Part shown: positions 38,626 to 46,451 of the stretch, in pieces | Layout: each line of letters opens with the position of its first letter | Position numbering within the stretch: position 1 is the first letter of the stretch | Source of the DNA: Micromonospora olivasterospora | GTDB lineage: Bacteria > Actinomycetota > Actinomycetes > Mycobacteriales > Micromonosporaceae | Reading direction: 5' to 3' | DNA length: 64,000 bases | Assembly (NCBI RefSeq): GCF_007830265.1 | Contig: NZ_VLKE01000001.1 | Location: forward strand, 5,580,001-5,644,000 | The notes under the pieces: generated by a model | What the model saw: the letters and a program-made list of their open reading frames with translations, nothing else | Databases searched by the model: none | Told to the model about the DNA's origin: nothing | Program-made: the position numbers and the translations under genes

Positions 38626-39452
38626 TCGGGCTGCTCACCGAGGTCGGCAAGCGGGTCAGTGGCCGCTGGCTGACGGCGGTCCTCCTGCCGGGCGTCCTCC
38701 TGGTCGCCGTCGGCGCGGTCGCGGTGGCGCTCGGTCATGCCCGGCCGTTCGACCTCGACCAGCTCGCCGCGACGGCCGAGCGCGTGGGCCGCGACCTGGC
38801 CGCCAGCCCCGCCCGGCTGGTGGTCGTCGGGTCCGTCGTCCTCGTCGGGGCGGGGCTGGCGGGCACGGCCGCCCGCGGCCTGGGCTGGCTGGCGCAGCGG
38901 TGGTGGCTGCGCGAGTGGTTCCTGACCCGCGGGCTGGTCACCCGCTCCGGGTGGTCCAGGCGGTCGCGTGCCATCGCCGCCGCCCGCCGCGCCGGGGTGC
39001 CCACCGTCGCCGCATACCTGCCGCAGCGGCCGACCTGGCTGGGCGACCGCGTCCGGCTGGTCGAGGCGCGGGTCCGGGCGCAGTACCACGTCAGCGCCGC
39101 CCTGGTGTGGCCGCGGCTGTGGCTGCTGCTCGACGAGGACGCGCGGCAGCCTGTCACCGACGCCCGCACCCGCTACGGCGAGGCCGTCGCGCTGGTGGGT
39201 TGGTCGATCCTCTACCTGGCGCTGGGCTTGCGGTGGTGGCCGGCGCTGCTGGTCGGGGCCGGCATGCTGTTGACGGCCTGGCGGCGCCTGCGCGACACGC
39301 TGGCCGAGTTGGCCGAGCTGATCGAGTCGGCCATCGACCTGCGCCTGCGTGACCTGGCCGCGGCTCTCGGCCTGCCGCCGGCCGGGGCCGAGGTGAGCGA
39401 GGCGGAGGGGCGCGCGCTGGACGACCGGTTGGGCAAGTCGGCTCCGACGTAG
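38622..39452 (+). CDS. Membrane protein of the TPR-CHAT locus
   Basis: Protein of 276 residues with four likely membrane helices: about residues 17-38, 62-84, and a pair at about 192-208 and 212-228. The stretch between the pairs is a basic cytoplasmic region of about 100 residues (RRSRAIAAARRAG, RVRLVEARVRAQYHVSAAL). ATGA overlap with the small Cys-rich gene. No known family. It could be the membrane effector or anchor of the locus. Confidence 0.65.
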   Translation: MIGLLTEVGKRVSGRWLTAVLLPGVLLVAVGAVAVALGHARPFDLDQLAATAERVGRDLAASPARLVVVGSVVLVGAGLAGTAARGLGWLAQRWWLREWFLTRGLVTRSGWSRRSRAIAAARRAGVPTVAAYLPQRPTWLGDRVRLVEARVRAQYHVSAALVWPRLWLLLDEDARQPVTDARTRYGEAVALVGWSILYLALGLRWWPALLVGAGMLLTAWRRLRDTLAELAELIESAIDLRLRDLAAALGLPPAGAEVSEAEGRALDDRLGKSAPT

Positions 39453-39473
39453 ACACCCGGGGAGGTGGACACG

Positions 39474-40103
39474 GTGGGATTCCGTTGGCGCAGGCCGGCT
39501 CCGCTGCCGGCCGACCTGGAGCGGCGGTCGCGGGCGGCCCTGGCGCTGTTCGACGCGGGCCAGTACGCGCCGGCGGAACGGGCGTGGCAGCGGCTGCTGG
39601 TCGACTGCGAGCGGGAACTCGGCCCCGAGCACCCGGAGACGGTCGTCACTCTCGACCGCCTCGGGTCCGCGCTGTTCCGTCTGCGGCGACTCGTCGAGTC
39701 GGCCGACCGGCACCGTGAGGCGCGCCGGCGGGCGGTAAGCACGTTCGGCCGCGACCACCCGGCGACGCTGACGTTCGCCCACAATCTCGGCTGCGCGCTG
39801 GTGGTGGCGCACCAGTGGGCGGAAGGTCTCCCGGTGCTGCGGGACACCCTGCGCCGGAAGCGTCGCCGGCTCGGCGCGGCCCACCCGGAGACCCTCGACA
39901 CCGCCAAGACCCTCGGCGCCTCGTTGTTCATGGCGGGAAACGCGCCGGAGGCCGTGGAGATCCTCGAACCGGCCCACCGGGCGGCGGTGCGTCGCTTCGG
40001 GCCGGACGACCCGCTGACCCGCGAGATCGGCGACAACCTCGCGATCGTGCTACGCAACTCCCACCCCGGCCACCGGCCACGTCGCGAGGAGCCGGGGCCC
40101 TGA
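39474..40103 (+). CDS. Tetratricopeptide repeat protein (Kinesin-light-chain type)
   Basis: Protein of 209 residues made of long TPRs of the kinesin-light-chain kind (ELGPEHPETVVTLDRLGSAL, FGRDHPATLTFAHNLGCALV, LGAAHPETLDTAKTLGASLF, FGPDDPLTREIGDNLAIVL). GGGGAGG lies 9 bases before GTG 39474, which is preferred to GTG 39465. Last gene of the operon divergent from the TPR-CHAT gene; likely a scaffold. Confidence 0.85.
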   Translation: MGFRWRRPAPLPADLERRSRAALALFDAGQYAPAERAWQRLLVDCERELGPEHPETVVTLDRLGSALFRLRRLVESADRHREARRRAVSTFGRDHPATLTFAHNLGCALVVAHQWAEGLPVLRDTLRRKRRRLGAAHPETLDTAKTLGASLFMAGNAPEAVEILEPAHRAAVRRFGPDDPLTREIGDNLAIVLRNSHPGHRPRREEPGP

Positions 40104-40222
40104 CCCCGCGATCCGCTTGCGGGACCGCTCGCGTCCCGGGTGTCACGGTTCGCCCAGCGCTCGCCCGTCGCGGAGGGGCAAGCAGGGTACGGCGGCGCCC
40201 GAACGACCGTTAAGCTGACCGG

Positions 40223-41338
40223 GTGGGAACCGACGAGCTGTACCCCGCCGACCGGCTGGCCGCCGCCCGCCGCGCCACCGCCGCCGCCGGCCTCGACGCC
40301 CTGCTGCTCACCCCCGGCTCCGACCTGCGCTACCTCACCGGCTACGACGCGCACGCCGGCGAGCGGCTGACCTGCCTCGTGCTGCCCGCCGACGGCGAGC
40401 CCACCCTCGTCGTCCCCACCCTGGAACGTCCCGCCGCGGAGGCGTCCCCCGCGCCGGCCACCGGCGTACGCATCGTCGACCACGCCGACGGCACCGACCC
40501 GTACCCGCTCGTGCGGGCCGCCCTCGGCGGGCCGGTCGCCGCGGTCGGCCTGGCCGACCGGATGTGGGCCGAGCAGGTCCTCGCCCTGCGCGCCCTGCTG
40601 CCCGACGCCGCCCAGCGCCTGGCCGGCGACGTCCTGCGCGAGCTGCGCATCCGCAAGTCCCCGGCCGAGGTCGCCGCGCTCGCCGAGGCCGGCGCCGCCA
40701 TCGACGCCGTGCACGCCCGCATGGGCGAGTGGCTGCGCCCCGGCCGCACCGAGGCGCAGGTGGCCACCGACATCGCGGCGGCGATCCGCGCCGCCGGCCA
40801 CGTCACCGCCGACTTCGTCATCGTCGCCGGCGGCCCCAACGGCGCCAGCCCGCACCACGGCACCTCCGACCGCCCGATCGGCGCCGGTGAGCCCGTGGTG
40901 GTCGACATCGGCGGCACCATGCCGTCGGGCTACCGCTCCGACAGCACCCGCACCTACGTCGCCGGCGGCCCCGCCCCGGCCGAGTTCACCGACTACTACG
41001 CGGTCCTGCACGCCGCCCAGCGCGCCGCCGTCGCCGCGGTCCGCCCCGGCGTTCCCGCCGAGGCCGTCGACGCCGCCGCCCGCGACCTGATCGCCGACGC
41101 CGGGTACGGCCCGGCGTTCCTGCACCGCACCGGCCACGGCATCGGCCTGGACGGCCACGAGGACCCGTACGTGGTCGCCGGCAACTCCCGGCCCCTCGAA
41201 CCCGGCATGGCGTTCTCGGTCGAGCCGGGCATCTACCTCGCGGGCCGACACGGCGCCCGCATCGAGGACATCGTCGTCTGCACGACGGACGGCGTCACCC
41301 GGCTCAACACCACCCCCACGGAGCTCATCGCGCTATGA
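40223..41338 (+). CDS. M24 family Xaa-Pro aminopeptidase
   Basis: Metallopeptidase of 371 residues. It has the creatinase-like N-domain and a pita-bread catalytic domain with all five metal ligands: Asp in VVDIGG, Asp in YRSDSTRTY, His in HRTGHGIG, Glu in SVEPGIYL and Glu in ARIEDIVV. GTG start at 40223 with no ribosome site, so it may be leaderless. ATGA overlap with the acyl-CoA dehydrogenase. Confidence 0.93.
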   Translation: MGTDELYPADRLAAARRATAAAGLDALLLTPGSDLRYLTGYDAHAGERLTCLVLPADGEPTLVVPTLERPAAEASPAPATGVRIVDHADGTDPYPLVRAALGGPVAAVGLADRMWAEQVLALRALLPDAAQRLAGDVLRELRIRKSPAEVAALAEAGAAIDAVHARMGEWLRPGRTEAQVATDIAAAIRAAGHVTADFVIVAGGPNGASPHHGTSDRPIGAGEPVVVDIGGTMPSGYRSDSTRTYVAGGPAPAEFTDYYAVLHAAQRAAVAAVRPGVPAEAVDAAARDLIADAGYGPAFLHRTGHGIGLDGHEDPYVVAGNSRPLEPGMAFSVEPGIYLAGRHGARIEDIVVCTTDGVTRLNTTPTELIAL

Positions 41339-42477
41339 ACGTCGACCGGATCCTGCCCACCGACGAGGCCCACGACCTGCTCGACCTCGCCACCGAGCTG
41401 GCCGACCGGGAACTGGCCCCCCGCGCCGCCGGCTTCGAGCAGCGCGCCGAGTTCCCCCGCGAGGTGCTGCGCACCCTCGGCCGCGCCGGCCTGCTCGGCC
41501 TGCCGTACCCGGAGGAGCACGGCGGGGCCGCCCAGCCGTACGAGGTCTACCTCCAGGTGCTGGAGATCCTCGCCAGCCGGTGGCTCGCCGTCGCCGAGGC
41601 GGTCAGCGTGCACACCCTGTCCTGCTACCCGCTCGCCCAGTTCGGCACCGACGAGCAGCGCAAGCTGCTGCCCGACATGATCGGCGGCGAGCTGCTGGGG
41701 GCGTACTGCCTCTCGGAGCCCCAGGGCGGCTCGGACGCGGCGGCATTGACGACGAGGGCCGTCCGCGACGGCGACTCCTACGTGGTGACCGGCACCAAGG
41801 CGTGGATCACCCACGCCCGGGTCGCCGACTTCTACAACATCTTCTGCCGCACCGGCGGGCCCGGCCCGAAGGGCATCTCCTGCCTGCTCGCCGACCGGGC
41901 CACCCCCGGCATCACCCCGCAGGCCGCCGAGCGCACCATGGGCCTGCACGCCTCCCCGGTGGCCCAGATCGCCTTCGACGACGCCCGCGTACCGGCCGAC
42001 CGGCTCGTCGGCGGGGAGGGGCGGGGCTTCGCCATCGCCATGTCCGCCCTGGACTCCGGCCGGCTCGGCATCGCCGCGTGCGCCGTCGGCCTGGCGCAGG
42101 CGGCCCTGGACTACGCCGTCGGCTACGCCCGCGAGCGGCAGCAGTTCGGCCGCGCGATCATCGAGTTCCAGGGGCTCGGGTTCATCCTCGCCGACGCCGC
42201 CACCCAGATCGCCGCCGCCCGGGCGTTGACGCTGCACGCGGCCCGGCTGCGCGACGCCGGCCGGCCGTACTCGATCGAGGCGGCGAAGGCGAAGCTGTTC
42301 GCGACCGACGTGGCGATGCGGGTGACCACGGACGCGGTTCAGGTGCTCGGCGGCGCCGGCTACGTGGCCGACCACCCGGTGGAGCGGTACATGCGCGAGG
42401 CCAAGGTGCTGCAGATCGTCGAGGGCACCAACCAGATCCAGCGGTTGGTCATCTCCCGCGCCCTGGCCAGGCCCTGA
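41335..42477 (+). CDS. Acyl-CoA dehydrogenase
   Basis: FAD acyl-CoA dehydrogenase of 380 residues that makes a trans-2-enoyl-CoA. Signatures are AYCLSEPQGGSDAAAL, the FAD-binding YVVTGTKAWITH and the C-terminal GGAGYVADHPVERYMREAKV with the catalytic Glu in IVEGTNQIQR (about residue 362). Coupled to the M24 peptidase by ATGA. The short-chain type and closeness to the lysine-catabolic genes make a role on C4 acyl-CoA possible. Confidence 0.93.
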   Translation: MNVDRILPTDEAHDLLDLATELADRELAPRAAGFEQRAEFPREVLRTLGRAGLLGLPYPEEHGGAAQPYEVYLQVLEILASRWLAVAEAVSVHTLSCYPLAQFGTDEQRKLLPDMIGGELLGAYCLSEPQGGSDAAALTTRAVRDGDSYVVTGTKAWITHARVADFYNIFCRTGGPGPKGISCLLADRATPGITPQAAERTMGLHASPVAQIAFDDARVPADRLVGGEGRGFAIAMSALDSGRLGIAACAVGLAQAALDYAVGYARERQQFGRAIIEFQGLGFILADAATQIAAARALTLHAARLRDAGRPYSIEAAKAKLFATDVAMRVTTDAVQVLGGAGYVADHPVERYMREAKVLQIVEGTNQIQRLVISRALARP

Positions 42478-42569
42478 GGCGACGCGGTGCGTGACCGCGG
42501 GTCCGCCGAGCGTCACGCCCGGCGGACCGGTCGTCGCGTAACGCCGTGTTTCCCGGTAGGTTGCACGCC

Positions 42570-43076
42570 GTGGAGGAGATCGACCGGGCCATCGTCGCGG
42601 CGCTGACCGCCGACGGGCGGCTGTCGTACACGGACCTGGCGGAGAAGGTCGGCCTGTCGGTGTCCGCGGTGCACCAGCGGGTCCGCCGGCTGGAGCAGCG
42701 CGGGGTGATCAGGGGATACGCCGCCCGGGTCTCCTTCGAGGCGTTGGATCTGCCGCTGACGGCGTTCGTGGCGATCCGCCCGTTCGACCCGTCGCAGCCG
42801 GACGACGCCCCGGAGCGGCTGGCCCACCTGCCGGAGATCGACTCCTGCTACTCGGTGGCGGGGGAGGACTTCTACCTGCTGCTGGTGCGGGTGGCCAGCC
42901 CGGCGGACCTGGAACGGCTGCTCCAGGAGATCCGCACCGCCGCCAACGTCACCACCCGTACGACCGTGGTGCTGTCCACCCCGTACGAGAATCGGCCGCC
43001 GAAGATCAATGGCGGGCCGTCAGGTCGGGGGCGGCCGCGGGCGGCGGGAGAGCCGGCTGGTTCCACCGCAGGATGA
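42570..43076 (+). CDS. Lrp/AsnC family transcription regulator
   Basis: Protein of 168 residues with an N-terminal helix-turn-helix (LSYTDLAEKVGLSVSAVHQR) and a C-terminal RAM ligand domain (SCYSVAGEDFYLLLVRVAS). Such regulators usually sense amino acids. The GTG at 42570 is the natural start. The last 20 residues (GGPSGRGRPRAAGEP) are unusual and overlap the convergent phosphatase gene; the true end may be nearer 43010. It is a candidate controller of the lysine genes. Confidence 0.88.
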   Translation: MEEIDRAIVAALTADGRLSYTDLAEKVGLSVSAVHQRVRRLEQRGVIRGYAARVSFEALDLPLTAFVAIRPFDPSQPDDAPERLAHLPEIDSCYSVAGEDFYLLLVRVASPADLERLLQEIRTAANVTTRTTVVLSTPYENRPPKINGGPSGRGRPRAAGEPAGSTAG

Positions 43077-43610
43077 CCTGCCGGCCGTGCTCGTGACCGA
43101 GCACGCTGACGGTGGCGGTGTCCAGGCGTAGCCGGCTGCCGGCCGACGGCCGCAGGCCGATCCACCGGGCGCCGAGCACCCGCAGGCTGTGTCCGTGGCC
43201 GACGAGGGCGACGTTGCCCCGGTCGAGCAGGGGAGCGGCCCGGGCGAGCACCCGGTCGAGCCGCTCGCCCACCTCGCTCGGCGACTCGCCGCCGGGGCAG
43301 CCGTCGGTCCACAGGTTCCAGTCCGGACGGTCCTCGTGCACCTCGACGGAGGTGCGTCCCTCGTACTCGCCGTAGTTCCACTCGGCCAGGTCGGGGTCGG
43401 TCGCCACGTCGAAGAGCCCGGCCAGTTGCGCGGTGCGCAGCGCGCGGCGGCGGGGGCTGGCCAGCACCCGGACGAACCGGCGGCCGGCCAGGGCCTCGCC
43501 GACGCTGCGGGCCTGCCGCTCGCCGTCCGGGGTGAGTCGGTGTACGAGGTGTGCCGGTGGCTGGCGCTCCAGGTGGTCTCGCCGTGCCGGATCAGCGTGA
43601 TCTCTCCCAT
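43006..43610 (-). pseudogene. Histidine phosphatase (phosphoglycerate mutase-like), frameshifted
   Basis: Begins MGEITLIRHGETTWSASHRHT, with the catalytic RHG motif, then loses frame after YTD at about 43535. It resumes in the next frame as LTPDGERQARSV and runs through VLASPRRRALRTAQ, YGEYEGRTSVEV and the second catalytic His in LVGHGHSLRV to 43006. One added base (near 43534-43537) gives about 201 residues, the usual length. It overlaps the 3' end of the Lrp gene. Confidence 0.85.
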
Positions 43611-43679
43611 TCGTCCAGTTAACCAGCCCCCGCCTCCCCGATTACACCTAGCCTCCTAGGATGCCGTAGGCGGTGTGCC

Positions 43680-43742
43680 CGCCATGTCGGCGAAATGGCG
43701 CCATCCACGAGGTCGGAACACCGCCGTTTCGCCGACATGGCG
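43680..43742. repeat. Palindromic stem-loop element
   Basis: Two 21-base arms (43680-43700 and 43722-43742) are complementary at 20 of 21 positions, with a 21-base loop. The core of the arms is GCCATGTCGGCGAAA. There is no coding potential. It sits between the phosphatase and csbD-like genes and looks like a miniature palindromic repeat. Confidence 0.7.
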
Positions 43743-43745
43743 CGG

Positions 43746-43770
43746 GTTTCCGGTCCTGGCAGGCGGGCAT
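43746..43770 (+). promoter_or_regulatory. Sigma-B/F-like promoter for the CsbD-like gene
   Basis: GTTTCC (43746-43751), a 13-base spacer and GGGCAT (43765-43770) lie about 55 bases before a CsbD-like gene, a classic general-stress target. Confidence 0.5.
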
Positions 43771-43825
43771 GCGGGGCGGGGAGGGGCGTAGGCCCCCCGG
43801 AACCGCCGGAGCAGAGGGAGTCGAG

Positions 43826-44011
43826 ATGAGCTTCACCGACAAGGCGAAGAGCAAGGCTCAGGAGATGGCCGGCGCCGCCAAGGAGCGGATCGGCGACGCC
43901 ACCGACAACGAGCGGATGCGGGCCGAGGGTGCCGCCCAGCAGCAGGAGGCCCGGGGCCGGCAGGCGGGGGAGCGCGCCGGCCAGGAGGCTCGGCAGAAGT
44001 TCTCGAAGTGA
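43826..44011 (+). CDS. CsbD family stress protein
   Basis: Small hydrophilic protein of 61 residues (SFTDKAKSKAQEMAGAAKE, IGDATDNERMRAEG) matching the CsbD-like family, which is induced in general stress. Likely unstructured or helical with no known catalytic role. GAGGGAG lies before the ATG, and a sigma-B-like promoter lies further upstream. Confidence 0.88.
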   Translation: MSFTDKAKSKAQEMAGAAKERIGDATDNERMRAEGAAQQQEARGRQAGERAGQEARQKFSK

Positions 44012-44081
44012 CGCGGTAACCGGGCGGGCGGGCTCTCCGGCCCGCCCGCCCGGTCGCGTACCCGCCCCGGCCGTGCTCGGG

Positions 44082-44790
44082 TCAGGAGACCCGGGTGACC
44101 CGGATGGCGTCGGCGATGACCAGGCCGGCGCCGCTCGTCCACCGGCTGACACCGACGCGGCGATGACGTACGGGGTGGAGCTGTTGTAGCCGGCGTTGGC
44201 CGGCCACCAGGCGTCGACGCGGTAGGTGCCGGTGGCCGGTATGTTCACCTTGTACCAGGCGGCGTCGCTGGCGGCGATGGGGTCGGCGAAGCGGTAGTCG
44301 GCGCCGTAGCGCTGGCTGGAGTACGTGGAAGTGCCCCAGTTGGCGCTGGCGGTGAACCGCCCGGCGGTGGTGTTGTCGACGATGGTGCTCCAGGCGGTGC
44401 CGCCGGACATCTTGGCGGCGACGTCGGAGCGCATGACGTTCAGGTCGATGAAGGACGGGTCGATCTTGCCGGTGGTGCTGGTCTCGCGGTGGCCCCGGGC
44501 GTAGCTGGCGTCCTTGCCGAGCTGCTTGAGGACGGCGGCGGTCGCGGCGATGGACGCGTTGTACTGGGCGGCGGTCTTCTCCTGGTCGACGCCGTTGTAG
44601 TCGATCTCCCAGCCGATCAGCATGGTGTTGCCGTCGCCCGCGGGGATGGGGCCGCTGGCGCGGGCGGTGCCCGCGTGGTTGCAGCGGCCGGCGGAGATGA
44701 CGTGGAAGACGCCGTGGTAGTCGACGAGTGCCTGGCAGAGCGGGCCGGGCAGGTCGGAGCGGCCGTTGATGCAGACGTTGAGGGCCGGGC
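44082..44790 (-). pseudogene. N-acetylmuramoyl-L-alanine amidase remnant with carbohydrate-binding tail
   Basis: The frame contains the amidase-2 segment VDYHGVFHVISAGRCNHAG with a zinc-ligand His, and DYNGVDQEKTAAQYNASIAA, YARGHRETSTTGKIDPSFID, then a Golvesin-like/xanthan-lyase C-terminal piece (GTYRVDAWWPANAGYNSSTP). No start codon or signal peptide precedes it: the N-terminus is cut at about 44790. Near 44150 an internal deletion of about 25 codons and a frame change join it to the true end (GVSRWTSGAGLVIADAIRV). Clearly a broken gene. Confidence 0.85.
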
Positions 44791-44843
44791 AACCCCTATC
44801 TTCCTAGGACGCTCTACGCGACGTGCTCCCGCACATCAGCACC

Positions 44844-44876
44844 AAAAACCGGGGCCCCGGATCGAACCGGAGCCCC
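44844..44876 (-). terminator. Intrinsic terminator of kamA
   Basis: On the minus strand, GGGGCTCCGG, loop TTCGAT, CCGGGGCCCC, then GGTTTTTGG. A 10-bp stem with a short T-run 23 bases past the kamA stop. Confidence 0.85.
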
Positions 44877-44898
44877 GCTGACGGTGCCAGCCGAGCCG

Positions 44899-46308
44899 TC
44901 AGTCGTCGCGGTGCTCGTGCCACCACTTCCGGCTGGACTCGGGGAGGGTGTCGATCGGGTCGTAGTAGGCGTAGCGCTTGTTCAGCGCCTCCAGGTCGGC
45001 GGACTCGATCGAGGTGCGGTAGTTCTTCGTCCAGTACGAGATGCCCAGCTCCCGGTCGTACTCGGTGAGCATGTGCACCCAGCGCTTGCCGACGAAGGGC
45101 ACGTCGCAGACGATGCGCGGGGTGGCGTAGCCGGGCAGGTAGCCCATGATGTCGTGCTGGAGTTGCTGGGCGTACCACACGGGGACGCGCCAGTGCTCGG
45201 CGTTGGGGATCATGTCGCACATGTAGAAGTAGTACGGCAGGATGCCCGCCTCGCCCTGCAGCGCGAAGCACAGGTCGAGCAGGTCGGCGCCGGTGGCGTT
45301 GACGCCCCGCATGAGCACGCCCTGGTTGCGTACGTCGCGGACGCCGACGTCGAGGGCGGTCTGGGCGGCCCGGGCGACCAGCGGGGTGATCGACTGCCGG
45401 TGGTTGACGTGGGTGTGGATGGCGAGGTTGACGCCGCGACGGGCGGCGGTGCGGGCGACCCGCTCCAAACCCTCGACGACGTCGGCCTGCAGCCAGTGCT
45501 GGGGGAGGCCCATGAGGGCCTTGGTGGCGAGCCGGATGTCGCGGATGGTCTCGATCTCCAGCAGCCGCATCAGGTACGACTCGAGGTTCTTCCACGGCAC
45601 GTTCGCCACGTCGCCGCCGGAGACGACGACGTCGCGGACGCCGGGGTGGGCCCGCAGGTAGCTGATGTGGGCGTCGTACCGGTCGACGGGCTTGAGGGTG
45701 AGCTTGAGCTTGTCGACGGTGGGGGTGGAGTTGCCGACGAGGTCCATGCGGGTGCAGTGCCCGCAGTACTGCGGGCAGGTGGACAGCAGCTCGGCGAGGA
45801 CCTTGGTGGGGTAGCGGTGGGTGAGGCCCTCGGCGACCCACATGTCGTGCTCGTGCAGGGAGTCGCGGCTGGCGTACGGGTGGGAGGGCCAGTCGGTGCG
45901 CCGGTCGGAGGCGACGGGGATCATGTAGCGCCGCACGGGGTCGGCGAGGAACGCCTCGGTGTTCATGGGTTCGAACGGCACCATGGTGTTGAGCATCTGC
46001 GGGGGCACCAGCATGGACATGGTCGCCATGGACTTCTGGTCGGTCTCGAGGTCGGCGTAGAAGGTCTCGTCGACGCCGTCGCCGAGGACGGCGCGCAGTT
46101 GCTTGACGTTCTTCACGCAGTTGACGCGCTGCCACTGGGCGTTCTCCCACTGCTCGCGGGTGACGTGGCGCCAGCCGGGGAAGCGGGTCCAGTCGGGTTC
46201 GACCAGGGGGCTGCGGCGGTACTCGTACGGCTGCCCGGCGGTCGACGGCGCGGCGGCCGGGGCGTGACGGGGTTGAGGCATGGTCTCAACCGGTTGGGTC
46301 TGGGTCAC
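44899..46308 (-). CDS. kamA: Lysine 2,3-aminomutase (radical SAM, PLP)
   Basis: Protein of 469 residues that moves the alpha-amino group of L-lysine to give beta-lysine, the first step of fermentation-type lysine breakdown. It shows the radical SAM motif CPQYCGHC (about residues 177-184), GVRDVVVSGGDVAN and the C-terminal zinc/PLP region. GAGGAGGGG before GTG 46308 fixes the start; a longer frame upstream is not coding. It is divergent from kdd and shares a promoter region with it. Confidence 0.92.
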   Translation of the reverse strand: MTQTQPVETMPQPRHAPAAAPSTAGQPYEYRRSPLVEPDWTRFPGWRHVTREQWENAQWQRVNCVKNVKQLRAVLGDGVDETFYADLETDQKSMATMSMLVPPQMLNTMVPFEPMNTEAFLADPVRRYMIPVASDRRTDWPSHPYASRDSLHEHDMWVAEGLTHRYPTKVLAELLSTCPQYCGHCTRMDLVGNSTPTVDKLKLTLKPVDRYDAHISYLRAHPGVRDVVVSGGDVANVPWKNLESYLMRLLEIETIRDIRLATKALMGLPQHWLQADVVEGLERVARTAARRGVNLAIHTHVNHRQSITPLVARAAQTALDVGVRDVRNQGVLMRGVNATGADLLDLCFALQGEAGILPYYFYMCDMIPNAEHWRVPVWYAQQLQHDIMGYLPGYATPRIVCDVPFVGKRWVHMLTEYDRELGISYWTKNYRTSIESADLEALNKRYAYYDPIDTLPESSRKWWHEHRDD

Positions 46309-46357
46309 GGCCCCTCCTCGGTGCGTGGTGCTGGTGATCAGCGGCCCGTAGGCTACT

Positions 46358-46399
46358 GGAAAATATCCGGTGAAGAAATTAGTCTGCCGGAAGTTTTCC
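46358..46399. promoter_or_regulatory. Inverted-repeat operator in the kamA-kdd divergent region
   Basis: GGAAAATATCCGG (46358-46370) and CCGGAAGTTTTCC (46387-46399) are complementary at 11 of 13 positions, centred in the 143-base divergent gap. AT-rich arms spaced by 16 bases suit an Lrp-type or similar dimeric regulator that controls both directions. Confidence 0.55.
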
Positions 46400-46451
46400 C
46401 GCGATGCGAGCCCTGGCCGGGGCTTCGGGCGGCTGGACAGGGGAGGTCGCC

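Noticed and set aside
44843..44880. tRNA-like GGTTCGATCC word
   Set aside because: It is the loop of an intrinsic terminator after kamA; no acceptor, D or anticodon arms surround it.
44804..46150. Arg-rich minus-strand frame across kamA
   Set aside because: It is a shadow of kamA; the radical SAM frame has all family motifs.
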